Assembly (NCBI GenBank): GCA_017459865.1
Contig: JAFUCD010000020.1
Coordinates: 1 to 64,000, forward strand
DNA: 64,000 bases
Source: Oscillospiraceae bacterium
GTDB lineage: Bacteria > Bacillota_A > Clostridia > Oscillospirales > Oscillospiraceae
Direction: 5' to 3'
Under the pieces are notes generated by a model that saw only the letters and a program-made list of their open reading frames with translations, searched no databases and was not told the DNA's origin. Shown here piece by piece: positions 33,421 through 42,068 of this stretch. The position numbers and the translations under genes are program-made. Each line of letters starts with the position of its first letter. The first letter of the stretch is position 1.

Positions 33421-33438
33421 CTGATGTTCCGATGAAAA

Positions 33439-33702
33439 TTACAGCTCGGTCATGTCCGCGTCGATGATCTCGCCCTCGGTGTTCTCCAGCTCGATCTTGC
33501 AACCGACGCCGATCGTGGCGACGGCGCCCGCGACCGTGAGCAGGGGAGCCGCCCACAGGCCCAGCAGACCCGCGCCCGCGCCGACGGTCAGCGGGATGTT
33601 CAGCAGCACCTCGCCGTCCTTCGTCACCTTGATGCGGCGGATATTGCCCTCGCGGACGAGCTCCTTGAGCTTGGCAAGGATCTTTTCAGTCGTTTCGTTC
33701 AT
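33439..33702 (-). CDS. DUF4342 family protein
   Basis: An 87-residue protein: an N-terminal helix with KLKELVREGNIRRIKVTKDG, then GEVLLNIPLTVG and a glycine/alanine-rich hydrophobic stretch of about 30 residues that may insert in the membrane, then a short acidic tail. The GNIRRIxVxKDGExLLxIPLxVG line is the DUF4342 signature. Function unknown. Same strand as dut, 24 bases downstream of it, so probably cotranscribed. SD AAGGAGA precedes ATG 33702. Confidence 0.88.
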   Translation of the reverse strand: MNETTEKILAKLKELVREGNIRRIKVTKDGEVLLNIPLTVGAGAGLLGLWAAPLLTVAGAVATIGVGCKIELENTEGEIIDADMTEL

Positions 33703-33726
33703 GTCTGTTGTCTCCTTAAAAATGAT

Positions 33727-34167
33727 TTAGTTTCCGGTACTGCCGAAACCGCCGGTACCTCGTTCGGTCTCGGGCAGGGCTTGGGTTTCTTCAAATTCCG
33801 CCGCGAGAAACGGCAGGATCACGAGCTGGGCGATGCGGTCGCCGGGCTGGATCGTGCGCGGCGCGTCGGTGTCGTTGTGCAGGGCGACGGTGCACTCGCC
33901 GCGGTAGTCCGCGTCGATCACGCCGACGCAGTTGGCAGGGCGCAGTCCCTGCTTCGAGGCCAGCCCGCTGCGGGCGAACACGCCGCCGAAATAGCCCTCC
34001 GGGATCGCCACGGCAAGCCCGGTGCCGACCATGGCGGTCGTGTGCGGCGCGATCTCGATGGGCTGCCCGTCCGCCGGAGCGGCGTACAGGTCATACCCCG
34101 CGGCGAACGCCGAGCCGCGGTGCGGCAGTCTGGCGCTTTCGCGCAGCTTTTGGATCTGAATGTGCAT
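33727..34167 (-). CDS. dut: dUTP diphosphatase
   Basis: A 146-residue trimeric dUTPase hydrolysing dUTP to dUMP, keeping uracil out of DNA. All five motifs are present: AGYDLYA, RSGLA, GVIDADYRGE, RIAQLVI and the C-terminal GTGGFGSTG. ATG 34167 is chosen by SD AGGAGG and by the family N-terminus; the frame runs further upstream without a ribosome site. Confidence 0.96.
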   Translation of the reverse strand: MHIQIQKLRESARLPHRGSAFAAGYDLYAAPADGQPIEIAPHTTAMVGTGLAVAIPEGYFGGVFARSGLASKQGLRPANCVGVIDADYRGECTVALHNDTDAPRTIQPGDRIAQLVILPFLAAEFEETQALPETERGTGGFGSTGN

Positions 34168-34350
34168 CGGCTTTGTCCTCCTGTCAAAACGCGTCCCTCC
34201 GGTCGTGGGACCGATCGGACCCGTCGTCTTCGCCTCCATGATACCGCATCTGCCGCGCCGCTGTCAATCAGATTCGACGAGCTTCGCGCCGCGATGTTCC
34301 CGCGTGTTTGGGCAATCGCGCCGCTTTGTGTAAAAATCGGGGGACCGCCC

Positions 34351-34379
34351 TTGCGCGCGCTGCCGCCGCGCGGTATAAT
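34351..34379 (+). promoter_or_regulatory. Promoter of the CmpB-like membrane protein gene
   Basis: TTGCGC (34351-34356), 17-bp spacer, TATAAT (34374-34379), 30 bases before the start. Confidence 0.65.
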
Positions 34380-34408
34380 ACGGCATTCCTGTGATCGGAG
34401 GGCGCTGT

Positions 34409-35140
34409 ATGAGTCTGTTTCTGCGTCTGGCATATCTGTTTTTCCTCGGCTCCGTGTTCGGCTGGGTGCTGGAGCTGCTGTTCCGGAAGTTTTTCTCCGG
34501 CTCGAACCCCGAGCACAAGTGGATCAACCCCGGCTTCTGCGTGGGACCGTATCTGCCGCTGTACGGCAGCGGGCTGTGCGCGCTGTATCTGATCGCGATG
34601 GTCGCGACGCGGCTGGATTTCGGCGCCTCGGTGTGGAGCCATGTGCTCGTGATCGCGGTGATCACGGTGTGCATGACGGCGCTGGAATATCTCGCGGGCG
34701 TGCTGATGCTCAGGGTCGCGAAGGTGCGGCTCTGGGACTACTCCAACTGCTGGGGAAACATCCAGGGGCTCATCTGCCCGCTGTTCACGTTCTTCTGGGG
34801 CGTGCTCGGCGCTGCGTATCTGTATCTCATCCACCCGTATATCCTCGACGCGCTGCGGTGGCTGTCGGAGAATCTCGCTTTCAGCTTCGTAATCGGCTAT
34901 TTCTTCGGCGTGTTCACGCTCGACGTGGCGTATTCGATCCACCTCGTGGCGCGCATCCGCGCTTTTGCCGATGAAAACGACGTCGTCTTCCGCTATGAGG
35001 CGCTCAAGGCGCACATCCGCAAAAAGCAGGAGCAGGCGCAGGAGCGCATCCATTTCCTGCTGCCGTTCCGCTCCGAGCACCCGCTGCACGAGCACCTGCG
35101 CACCGCCGCGGAGACGATCCGCGCCCGGCACGCGAAATAA
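34409..35140 (+). CDS. CmpB-like (putative ABC transporter permease) membrane protein
   Basis: A 243-residue protein with five to six transmembrane helices and the family lines FGWVLELLFRKF, KWINPGFCVGPYLPLYG, ALEYLAG, and RLWDYSNCWGNIQGLICPLF, which mark the CmpB-type family (PF06541, formerly DUF1113). Despite the name no ABC partner is adjacent, and function is unknown. The C-terminal 50 residues are cytosolic and strongly charged. ATG 34409 has SD CGGAGGG. Confidence 0.9.
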   Translation: MSLFLRLAYLFFLGSVFGWVLELLFRKFFSGSNPEHKWINPGFCVGPYLPLYGSGLCALYLIAMVATRLDFGASVWSHVLVIAVITVCMTALEYLAGVLMLRVAKVRLWDYSNCWGNIQGLICPLFTFFWGVLGAAYLYLIHPYILDALRWLSENLAFSFVIGYFFGVFTLDVAYSIHLVARIRAFADENDVVFRYEALKAHIRKKQEQAQERIHFLLPFRSEHPLHEHLRTAAETIRARHAK

Positions 35141-35156
35141 TGGACCGGCGCAAAAA

Positions 35157-35182
35157 GATCCCCGGGCGATCGCCCGGGGATC
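35157..35182. terminator. Palindrome after the CmpB-like gene
   Basis: GATCCCCGGGCGA / TCGCCCGGGGATC, a 26-bp perfect palindrome 16 bases after the stop codon. No T-run follows, so termination is only possible. Confidence 0.5.
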
Positions 35183-35221
35183 GAATCGTTTCAAACCGCG
35201 TGATGCCCTTGCGCAGCAGCT

Positions 35222-35245
35222 GTAGGGGCGGATACCATCCGCTCG
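35222..35245 (+). repeat. Dispersed GTAGGGGCG-hairpin repeat
   Basis: The same first 20 bases as the unit at 9225 (GTAGGGGCGGATACCATCCG), followed by CTCG in place of CCCG. Confidence 0.7.
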
Positions 35246-35274
35246 CCTTTGCTGATGTGGCTGCAGCCGCTTGT

Positions 35275-35730
35275 TTATTTTTGGTCCGGCGTCTCTGCAG
35301 ACGTGGTCAGCTCCGGATATTCCGCGCGATACCGATCGGCCTTTTTCAGCTGCAGGAACAGCGCCAAAAGCGCTGCTGCCTTGAGTGAGATGGAGCCGAG
35401 ACCGATCGAATCCGAGAAAAAGACCAGCGCGAAGATCAACGCCTCATGTCCCTCAAAAAGCTCCGGAGACTGCAGCAGATGAAACGTCAGCACCACCAGC
35501 CCGATCATGACGGCGGTCAGGATCCCGACACAGATCGCCAGACGACGAAATTGCGGCTTGGTCAGCAGCGGACGGATTTTGCGGGGCTGCTCGTGGCTTC
35601 CGCGCATGACGGCTTCGACATGCCGGTTGAACCGGTGCGCGCGCCAGAGGTGTACGAGCGCGAAAGCGTCCGCTGCCAAATCCAGCAGCAAAATGATGAG
35701 AAAACAGACGGGAAGGAGATACGCTGTCAC
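35275..35730 (-). CDS. Membrane protein of unknown function, coupled to the formate/nitrite channel gene
   Basis: A 151-residue protein with three likely transmembrane helices (residues about 3-25, 67-85 and 104-130) separated by a basic loop. I do not recognise a family. GTG 35730 is chosen because it overlaps the stop of the upstream gene (GTGA), which signals translational coupling; the frame extends further into that gene without support. It may be an accessory to the channel. Confidence 0.7.
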   Translation of the reverse strand: MTAYLLPVCFLIILLLDLAADAFALVHLWRAHRFNRHVEAVMRGSHEQPRKIRPLLTKPQFRRLAICVGILTAVMIGLVVLTFHLLQSPELFEGHEALIFALVFFSDSIGLGSISLKAAALLALFLQLKKADRYRAEYPELTTSAETPDQK

Positions 35731-36368
35731 AGCCGCGCGATCCCCTTTCGTATCACGGGCAAGAGCAGACCGCCGACGGCGTTGCCGAGGGTGTTCACAA
35801 GGATGAATACAAGTGCCTTTGCACTCCACGCATTCGCCATCGAGATGTAATACATGTTCGCCACGCAGTGCTCAAAGCCGCAGAGGATGAAGATCGATAC
35901 GCCGAAAAAGAGCGAGACGTATCTGCCGATCTCATGCTGGTGCCGGGCGAAGCCCTCGACCGCGATGTAAATGAGGATGTTGCAGAAGATCGCGAGGACG
36001 AAGACGCTCAGAAGGTTGTCGCCGAGCTTCACTTCTACCATCCCAACCGCGCGTTCGGTCATCGCCGCGCCGACGCGGGTCTGGTGCTCCAGAAAGGCCG
36101 TGCACCACGCGCCGACGACGTTGCCGATCCAGATCACGGGCAGCATGGCGGCGTAGCGCCCGTCATTGTCCAATACATAGCAGACCTTGCCCGTGAACAG
36201 GTGGAAGCCGTACGAGCAGATCACGAACAGCCCCACTGTGAACGCGATCGCGCCGACGACCTTGTTTTCGATGGAGAGGAAGGCCGAGCCGCCCAGCGCG
36301 ATGCACATGCCCGCCGCGACGGCCGAGAGGAACACGCCCGCGATGCCGGGCGCTTTTTTATCTTTCAT
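35727..36368 (-). CDS. Formate/nitrite transporter family channel
   Basis: A 213-residue FNT protein, a pentameric anion channel for formate, nitrite or hydrosulfide. Family features are AGMCIALGGSAFL, the pore helix break FTVGLFVICSYGFHLFTGKV, GNVVGAWC, and FCGFEH-like ILCGFEHCVANMY, plus the final NTLGNAVGGLLLP. It is somewhat short for FocA/NirC (about 260-280 residues). ATG 36368 has SD GGAGG at 8 bases. Which anion it carries cannot be told. Confidence 0.9.
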   Translation of the reverse strand: MKDKKAPGIAGVFLSAVAAGMCIALGGSAFLSIENKVVGAIAFTVGLFVICSYGFHLFTGKVCYVLDNDGRYAAMLPVIWIGNVVGAWCTAFLEHQTRVGAAMTERAVGMVEVKLGDNLLSVFVLAIFCNILIYIAVEGFARHQHEIGRYVSLFFGVSIFILCGFEHCVANMYYISMANAWSAKALVFILVNTLGNAVGGLLLPVIRKGIARL

Positions 36369-36388
36369 AACATCATCCTCCAACGGGA

Positions 36389-36425
36389 AACGCGCCCGTG
36401 CGGCTTTGAGCCGTGCGGGCGCGTT
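36389..36425 (-). terminator. Terminator after pheT
   Basis: A 16-bp perfect stem AACGCGCCCGTGCGGC with its complement (36389-36404 with 36410-36425), six bases beyond the pheT stop. Confidence 0.8.
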
Positions 36426-36430
36426 ATGGG

Positions 36431-38809
36431 TTATCTCAGCAGCGCGTTGTGTTCGCTCTTCAGCGCCTTCAGCACGTCCTTCATGATCGCGTCGGCGTGC
36501 TCGTCGGTCAGCGTCTGGTCGTCCGCGCGCATCGTGAGCGAGAAGGCCACGCTCTTGAAGCCCGGCGGGATCGGGGCGCCGGTGTAGACGTCGAACACCT
36601 TGCAGTCGCGCAGCGTCTCGCCGCCCGCGGCGCGGATCGTCCGGAGCAGATCGCCCGCGGGGATCGCGCTCTCGACGGTCACGGCGATGTCGCGCGTGAC
36701 GGCGGGGAAGCGCGGCAGCGGCTGATACACCGGCGTGCCGCCGCGGCTTTCGAGCATCGCGTCGAGCCAGAGCTCGGCGGTGTACATCGGCGTGTCCACG
36801 CCGTAGTTCTTCGCCGTCAGCGGATGGATCTCGCCCACCACGCCGAGCGGACGCTCGCCCGCGTACACGGTCGCGCAGCGGCCGGGGTGGTAGGAGGCGT
36901 TCTTCGTCTCGGCGGCGAAGCGCACGTCCTCCACGCGCAGACCCGCGAGGATGCTCTCCACCGCGCCCTTGATGGCGAAGAAGTCCATATCCGGCCCGTA
37001 GGCGCCGAGACAGAGCATCTTCGGCTCGTCCGCCATGCCGTCGGGGCGCTTGAAGTAGACCTTGCCGAGCTCATAGAGCTTCACGGAGGCGTTGCGGTAG
37101 TTGTAGTTGCGCGTCAGGATCTCGAGCATCGAGGGCAGCACGGTCGTGCGCATGATGGAGGTGTCCTCGCCCAGGGGGTTGAGGATCTTCAGCGAGTCGC
37201 GCAGGGCGCTGCGCTCCGGCAGCCGGATCTTGTCGTAGTAAGACGGGCTGATGAAGGAATAGGTGATGATCTCGTCGAAGCCCAGCGTGCGGGCCAGCGC
37301 GCCGATCCGGCGCTCGGCCTTCTGGCGCTCGGTGTAGCCGCCGCCGGTGGTCTCGCCGCGCAGGGGCGTGTTCGGGATGTTGTTGTAGCCGAAGAAGCGC
37401 GCGACCTCCTCCGCGATGTCGGAGTAGTGCTCCACGTCGCCGCGCCACGAGGGGACTTTAATCTCATCGCCGTCGAGCGTAAAGCCGAGCGAGAGGAGGA
37501 TGCGACGCATCTCGGCCTCAGAGACGTCGGTGCCGAGCAGGCCGTTGATCTTCTCGGGCTCGAGCTTCACGGTCTTCTGGGTAAAGGCGTTCGGCACGAC
37601 GTCGATCGTGCCCTGCAGCACCTCGCCGCAGCCGAGCAGCTCCACGAGCTCACACGCGCGGTCGACGGCCTCGACGGTGCCCATCGGGTCGAGCCCCTTC
37701 TCAAAGCGGCCGGAGGCCTCGGTGCGCATGCCGAGCGCCATCGCCGTGCGGCGCACGGAGGGGCCGTTGAAGTTCGCGCTCTCGAAGACGACCATCGCCG
37801 TGTCGCCCTCGATCTCGGAGTTCGCGCCGCCCATGACGCCCGCGAGCGCGACGGGCTTTTCCTCGTCGCAGATGGCGAGCATGTTCGGCGTCAGCGCGCG
37901 GGCGGTGCCGTCGAGCGTCTCGATCGTCTCGCCCTCCTTCGCGCGGCGGACGACGATCTGCTTGCCGCCGATGCACTTGAAGTCGAACGCGTGCATGGGC
38001 TGGCCGTACTCGAGCATGACGTAGTTCGTGATGTCGACGATGTTGTTGATCGGGCGCACGCCGCTGTTGCGCAGCCGTTCGCGCATCCAGTCAGGGCTGG
38101 GGGCGATCTTCACGTTGCGCACCATGCGTGCGGTGTAGCGCGGGCAGAGCTCCGGCTCTTCGATGCGCACGGCGACGTGGTTTTCGATGCTGTCCTCGCA
38201 GCCCTTGACCTCGGGCTTGTGCAGGTTCAGCGGGCGAGAGAGCGTCGCGCTCGCCTCGCGGGCGAGACCGATCACGCTCAGGCAGTCCGGGCGGTTCGGC
38301 GTGATCTCAAATTCGATCACGTGGTCGTCACGGCCGATGACGTTTGCAACGTCGTCGCCCGGCTTGACGTCCTCCTGCATGATCCACAGACCGTCCTCAA
38401 TCGCGTAGGGGTAGTCGTGCAGCGTCAGCCCCAGCTCCTTCACGGAGCAGAACATGCCCTCGCTCTTTTCGCCGCGCAGCACGCCGGCGCGGATCTCCTT
38501 GCCGTCGGGCAGGAGCGAGCCGTCCAGCGCCGTCGGGATCAGATCCCCGACCTTCTGGTTCTGCGCGCCGGTCACGATCTGGATCGGGGCGCCCGCGCCC
38601 ACGTCCACCTGACAGACCCACATGTGGTCGGAGTCCGGGTGGCGCTCCATCGTGAGCACCTTGCCGACGACGACGTTTTTGATCGCGTCGTGCAGGTCTT
38701 CGTATGTCTCCACCTTCGAGCCGGAGAGCGTCATCGCCTCGGCGAAGGTCCTGTCGTCAACGCCGGAGCAATCGACAAACGTATCCAGCCATTTTCTGCT
38801 CAATAACAT
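36431..38809 (-). CDS. pheT: Phenylalanyl-tRNA synthetase beta subunit
   Basis: A 792-residue beta chain, the usual length. Domains in order: B1 and the tRNA-binding OB insert (about residues 40-150, KNVVVGKVLTMERHPDSD), B3/B4 editing domain (about 205-380), B5 (about 405-475), a catalytic-like B6/B7 core, and the C-terminal anticodon-recognition FDX-ACB domain (from PLPRFPAVTRDIAVTVE). With PheS it forms the alpha2beta2 enzyme charging tRNA-Phe. ATG 38809 has SD GGAGCGAG and lies 17 bases after pheS. Controlled by the T-box ahead of pheS. Confidence 0.97.
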   Translation of the reverse strand: MLLSRKWLDTFVDCSGVDDRTFAEAMTLSGSKVETYEDLHDAIKNVVVGKVLTMERHPDSDHMWVCQVDVGAGAPIQIVTGAQNQKVGDLIPTALDGSLLPDGKEIRAGVLRGEKSEGMFCSVKELGLTLHDYPYAIEDGLWIMQEDVKPGDDVANVIGRDDHVIEFEITPNRPDCLSVIGLAREASATLSRPLNLHKPEVKGCEDSIENHVAVRIEEPELCPRYTARMVRNVKIAPSPDWMRERLRNSGVRPINNIVDITNYVMLEYGQPMHAFDFKCIGGKQIVVRRAKEGETIETLDGTARALTPNMLAICDEEKPVALAGVMGGANSEIEGDTAMVVFESANFNGPSVRRTAMALGMRTEASGRFEKGLDPMGTVEAVDRACELVELLGCGEVLQGTIDVVPNAFTQKTVKLEPEKINGLLGTDVSEAEMRRILLSLGFTLDGDEIKVPSWRGDVEHYSDIAEEVARFFGYNNIPNTPLRGETTGGGYTERQKAERRIGALARTLGFDEIITYSFISPSYYDKIRLPERSALRDSLKILNPLGEDTSIMRTTVLPSMLEILTRNYNYRNASVKLYELGKVYFKRPDGMADEPKMLCLGAYGPDMDFFAIKGAVESILAGLRVEDVRFAAETKNASYHPGRCATVYAGERPLGVVGEIHPLTAKNYGVDTPMYTAELWLDAMLESRGGTPVYQPLPRFPAVTRDIAVTVESAIPAGDLLRTIRAAGGETLRDCKVFDVYTGAPIPPGFKSVAFSLTMRADDQTLTDEHADAIMKDVLKALKSEHNALLR

Positions 38810-38826
38810 TGTTTCTCGCTCCTTTC

Positions 38827-39852
38827 TTAAAACTGTTCCAGGAATCTGACGTCGTTTTCGAAGATCAGACGCAGGTCGCTGATCTTGAAGCGGCGCATCG
38901 CTAGCCGCTCCAGACCCATGCCGAAGGCGTAGCCGGAGTAGACGTCGGTGTCGATGCCGCAGCCCTCGAGCACCTTCGGGTGCACCATGCCGGCGCCGAG
39001 GATCTCGATCCAGCCCTCGCCCTTGCAGGTGGGGCAGCCGCGGCCGCCGCACTTGTGGCACTGCACGTCCATCTCGCAGCTCGGCTCCGTGAACGGGAAG
39101 TGGTGCGGGCGGAAGCGGGTCACGGTGTCCTCGCCGTAGAGCTTTTTCATCACGGCGTCCAGCGTGCCCTTCAGGTCCGCCATCGTGATGCCCTTGTCGA
39201 TGACCATGCCCTCGATCTGGTGGAACATGGGGGAGTGCGTGGCGTCGACCTCGTCCTTGCGGTAGACGCGGCCCGGCGCGAGCATGCGGATCGGCAGGGG
39301 CTTTTCCTCCATGGCGCGGATCTGCATGGGGCTCGTCTGCGTGCGCAGCAGGATGCTGCTGTCCTCGGTGAGATAGAACGTGTCCGACCACTCGCGGGCG
39401 GGGTGGCCCTCGTCGGTGTTCAGCTTCGTGAAGTTATAATCAGACTGCTCGACCTCGGGACCCTCCAGCACCTCAAAGCCCATGCCGATGAAGATGTCCT
39501 TGATCTCGTCGAGGACGATATACATCGGGTGCTCATGGCCGACCTTCTGCTCCGTTCCGGGCAGCGTCACGTCCACGGTCTCGGACTCGAGCCGCGCCTG
39601 GAGCATCATCTCGGCGACCTCGGCGCGGCGCTGCGCGATCGCGTTCTCGACCTCGGCGCGCACCTGGTTTGCCAGCTGGCCCATCGCGGGACGGTCGGCG
39701 GGATCGAGCTTGCCCATCATTTTCAGGAGCTTCGTCAGCTCGCCCTTTTTGCCGAGATACTGGATGCGCAGGCTCTCCAGACATTCGGCGTCCGCTGCGC
39801 CCAGGATCGCGTCAACGGCGACGCTTCTGAGCTGCTGCAGCATTTCTTTCAT
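38827..39852 (-). CDS. pheS: Phenylalanyl-tRNA synthetase alpha subunit
   Basis: A 341-residue class II synthetase subunit: N-terminal coiled-coil tRNA-binding arm (residues 1-85, with LRIQYLGKKGELTKLLK), then the catalytic core with motif 2 TSPMQIRAM and VYRKDEVDATHSPMFHQIEG, the Zn/Cys-rich CDVQCHKCGGRGCPTCKGEG-like block, and motif 3 GMGLERLAMRRF. ATG 39852 has SD AGGAGA. First gene of pheST behind a T-box leader. Confidence 0.97.
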   Translation of the reverse strand: MKEMLQQLRSVAVDAILGAADAECLESLRIQYLGKKGELTKLLKMMGKLDPADRPAMGQLANQVRAEVENAIAQRRAEVAEMMLQARLESETVDVTLPGTEQKVGHEHPMYIVLDEIKDIFIGMGFEVLEGPEVEQSDYNFTKLNTDEGHPAREWSDTFYLTEDSSILLRTQTSPMQIRAMEEKPLPIRMLAPGRVYRKDEVDATHSPMFHQIEGMVIDKGITMADLKGTLDAVMKKLYGEDTVTRFRPHHFPFTEPSCEMDVQCHKCGGRGCPTCKGEGWIEILGAGMVHPKVLEGCGIDTDVYSGYAFGMGLERLAMRRFKISDLRLIFENDVRFLEQF

Positions 39853-39879
39853 ACAACAAACATCTCCTTACAATGTTTT

Positions 39880-40126
39880 TAAAACAAAAAATTCCTTTCT
39901 TCCCACAACACTTGGGACGAAAGGATCACCTTCCGCGGTACCACCCGCATTCGGCATCAATGCCGCACTTGTGACGCGGTAACGGGCGTCGACCGCCGGG
40001 GATTGGCCGGAGCTCACGGGCGAACCAAGCACCTGTCCCGCAGGACGCTTTCAGCCGACGACGTCCCTCTCTGCTGCGGCAGGGAAGTGCTATTTTCCCG
40101 ATCCAAGCATATAGTTGTTTTGAACG
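39880..40126 (-). ncRNA. T-box leader of pheST
   Basis: The conserved T-box sequence GGGTGGTACCGCGG lies at 39933-39946 on the minus strand. It is followed by a terminator hairpin, CCTTTCGTCCCA / TGGGAAGAAAGG (39894-39905 with 39913-39924), with a U-run at 39880-39891. Upstream (to about 40126) is the expected Stem I region. Uncharged tRNA-Phe should stabilise the antiterminator and let pheST be transcribed. A TTC triplet in GGTTCGCC is a possible specifier codon; I have not folded Stem I. Confidence 0.93.
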
Positions 40127-40131
40127 TACTA

Positions 40132-40160
40132 TATATATCACATTTTTCCCGGAAAAGCAA
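40132..40160 (-). promoter_or_regulatory. Promoter of the T-box/pheST transcript
   Basis: Minus strand: TTGCTT (40155-40160), 17-bp spacer, TATATA (40132-40137). Confidence 0.7.
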
Positions 40161-40186
40161 CGAAAAATAAAGGAGTGGAGGAAAAT

Positions 40187-40795
40187 TTGACGCGTCCAAT
40201 GAAAAACGCTATAATAATGCTGATCTGTATGATCGTTCTGCCGACGCTCCCCGGCTGCGGAGCGGATCGGGAGGCGGCGCGGCTCGACGCCTTTCGCGCC
40301 GCGCTGTCGGACGCCTCCGTCACGGTCACGGCGGAGGTCTCGGCGCGCGACGGGGACGACGTCGCGGTATTCACGCTCCGATGCGCGGAGACCGCAGAGG
40401 GCTGCGAAATCGAGGTGCTCGCGCCGGAGGAGATCGCCGGTGTGCGCGCGCACCTCGCCGAAGGGGAGACCGCGCTGCAGTTTGAAGATCTCATCCTCCC
40501 GATGCCGCAGACGCCGAACACCGTCTCGCCGCTCCGGGCGCTGCCGCTGCTGCTGCAGGCCGTGCGGACCGGCTATGTCGATCTGGTCTGGCAGGAGGAC
40601 GGGCTCGCCGCGCAGCTCATCGCGGACGATGACACCGCTGTGCGCCTGTATTTTGACGATACGGATACGCCTGCCGCCGCCGAGATCGACGCGGGCGGAC
40701 ATACCAATGTGTTTTGTACCATCACCGGATGGACGACAGAAAAGAGGACTCCGAATGAATCGAATGATCCGAACGTGGGTGGAGATCAGTCTTGA
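40187..40795 (+). CDS. Lipoprotein of unknown function
   Basis: A roughly 200-residue protein with a lipoprotein signal (MKNAIIMLICMIVLPTLPGC, lipobox TLPGC). The mature part is acidic and beta-rich (for example SVTVTAEVSARDGDDVAVF) and may be a lipid-binding-type barrel of the kind seen in clostridial lipoproteins; I do not recognise the family. TTG 40187 has the best-spaced SD (GGAGG); ATG 40199 is the alternative. The 3' end overlaps alr by 41 bases. Confidence 0.75.
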   Translation: MTRPMKNAIIMLICMIVLPTLPGCGADREAARLDAFRAALSDASVTVTAEVSARDGDDVAVFTLRCAETAEGCEIEVLAPEEIAGVRAHLAEGETALQFEDLILPMPQTPNTVSPLRALPLLLQAVRTGYVDLVWQEDGLAAQLIADDDTAVRLYFDDTDTPAAAEIDAGGHTNVFCTITGWTTEKRTPNESNDPNVGGDQS

Positions 40796-41870
40796 CGCCA
40801 TCGAGCACAATTACCGCGCCATCACCGCCGCGCTGCCGGACGGCTGCCAGATGCTCGGCGTCTGCAAGGCCAATGGCTATGGGCACGGCGCGGTGCGCGT
40901 GGCGCAGCGCCTGCAGGAGGCGGGCTGCCGCTGGGTGGCGGTGAACTGCTATGACGAGGTGGAGGAGCTGCGCGCCGCGGGCGTCCAGACCGAGATCCTC
41001 ATCCTCAGCCCCCAGCCGGCGAACATCGCGCTGGACATCGTCGACCTCGACGCCACGCAGGCGGTCGGCTCGCTGGCGTATGCCGAGAATCTCAACCGCT
41101 ATCTCATGGGCACGGACCTGCGTCTGAAGGTGCACATGAAGCTCGAGACCGGCATGGGGCGCACGGGCTTCGACGCCACGAACGAGGCCTGCCGCGCGGA
41201 CATGCTCCGGGCACTCGCGCTGGAGCATCTGGACTTCACCGGCGTGTTCACGCACTTCGCCGTCTCTGATGAGCCGGAGCAGGAGGCGTACACGCGCGAG
41301 CAGTACCGCGTCTTCACGGACACGGTCGCATATCTCGAGCGCGAGAGCGGAAAGCGCTTTTCGCTGCGCCACTGCGCAAACTCCGGCGCGGTCGTGAATT
41401 ACCCCGAGATGGCGCTCGACATGGTGCGCCCGGGGCTGCTGCTCTATGGGCTGTTTCCCGGCGCGGAGCACGGCGGGCTCGACCTGCGGCCAGCCATGCA
41501 GCTGAAAAGCCGCGTCTGCGCCCTCACGCAGCACCGCGCGGGCGACACGATCAGCTATGGCCGCACCTTCACCTGTGACCGCGATATGACGCTCGCCGTC
41601 ATCCCCGCGGGCTACGCGGACGGGCTGCTGCGCTCCCTTTCGGGGAAGATGGACGTTCTCCTGCGCGCTCAGCGCGTGCGCCAGGTCGGGCGCGTGTGCA
41701 TGGACATGTGCATGCTCGACGTAACCCACGTTCCGGGCGTGCGCGTCGGCGACGTCGTCACGATCTTCGGCACGGACCCCACCGCCAGCGAGCAGGCGGA
41801 GAAGGCCGGCACGATCCCGTATGAGTTGCTCTGTGCGATGAGCCAGAGGGTGCCGAGAGTGTATTTGTAA
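40755..41870 (+). CDS. alr: Alanine racemase
   Basis: A 371-residue PLP enzyme interconverting L- and D-alanine for peptidoglycan. The N-terminal TIM barrel begins with WVEISLDAIEHNYRAI and carries the PLP Lys in VCKANGYGHGA; the C-terminal beta domain supplies the catalytic Tyr in ISYGRTF, and RVCMDMCMLDVT is also typical. ATG 40755 has SD AGAGGA and lies inside the end of the lipoprotein gene. mazF follows after a hairpin array. Confidence 0.95.
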   Translation: MNRMIRTWVEISLDAIEHNYRAITAALPDGCQMLGVCKANGYGHGAVRVAQRLQEAGCRWVAVNCYDEVEELRAAGVQTEILILSPQPANIALDIVDLDATQAVGSLAYAENLNRYLMGTDLRLKVHMKLETGMGRTGFDATNEACRADMLRALALEHLDFTGVFTHFAVSDEPEQEAYTREQYRVFTDTVAYLERESGKRFSLRHCANSGAVVNYPEMALDMVRPGLLLYGLFPGAEHGGLDLRPAMQLKSRVCALTQHRAGDTISYGRTFTCDRDMTLAVIPAGYADGLLRSLSGKMDVLLRAQRVRQVGRVCMDMCMLDVTHVPGVRVGDVVTIFGTDPTASEQAEKAGTIPYELLCAMSQRVPRVYL

Positions 41871-41875
41871 GAAGT

Positions 41876-41990
41876 GAAATGTCCTGCCGGACGTGAAATG
41901 CCGCGCGATGCGCGGCGTGAAATGACGGCTTCGCCGTCGTGAAATGTGCTTCGCACGTTGTGGTGTCGGCTTGCGCCGACGGATCTGAAT
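41876..41990 (+). repeat. Array of GTGAAATG units, each followed by a different short hairpin
   Basis: GTGAAATG occurs four times between 41876 and 41946. The copies are followed in turn by the stems TCC-tgcc-GGA, CCGCGC-gat-GCGCGG, ACGGC-ttc-GCCGT and GTGC-ttc-GCAC. A fifth unit reads GTTGTGGTGTCGGC-tt-GCGCCGACGGAT (41958-41983), and that last part recurs inverted at 52329-52360. It fills the space between alr and mazF. No CRISPR-like constant spacing. Confidence 0.78.
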
Positions 41991-42017
41991 AATTTCAAAT
42001 GTCCCGTGCAACAATAA

Positions 42018-42047
42018 TGGTGTCCTACATACTTGTAGGGCACCATA
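42018..42047 (+). terminator. Hairpin before mazF
   Basis: ATGGTGTCCTAC / GTAGGGCACCAT (42018-42029 with 42036-42047), a 12-bp stem with one G-U pair and a 6-base loop; only AATCTTTG follows, so it may attenuate rather than terminate. Confidence 0.5.
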
Positions 42048-42068
42048 ATCTTTGTACATGGAGTTGAT

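Noticed and set aside
41876..41990. CRISPR array
   Set aside because: The repeated unit is only 8 bp, the intervals are short self-complementary hairpins of unequal length, and no cas gene is present.
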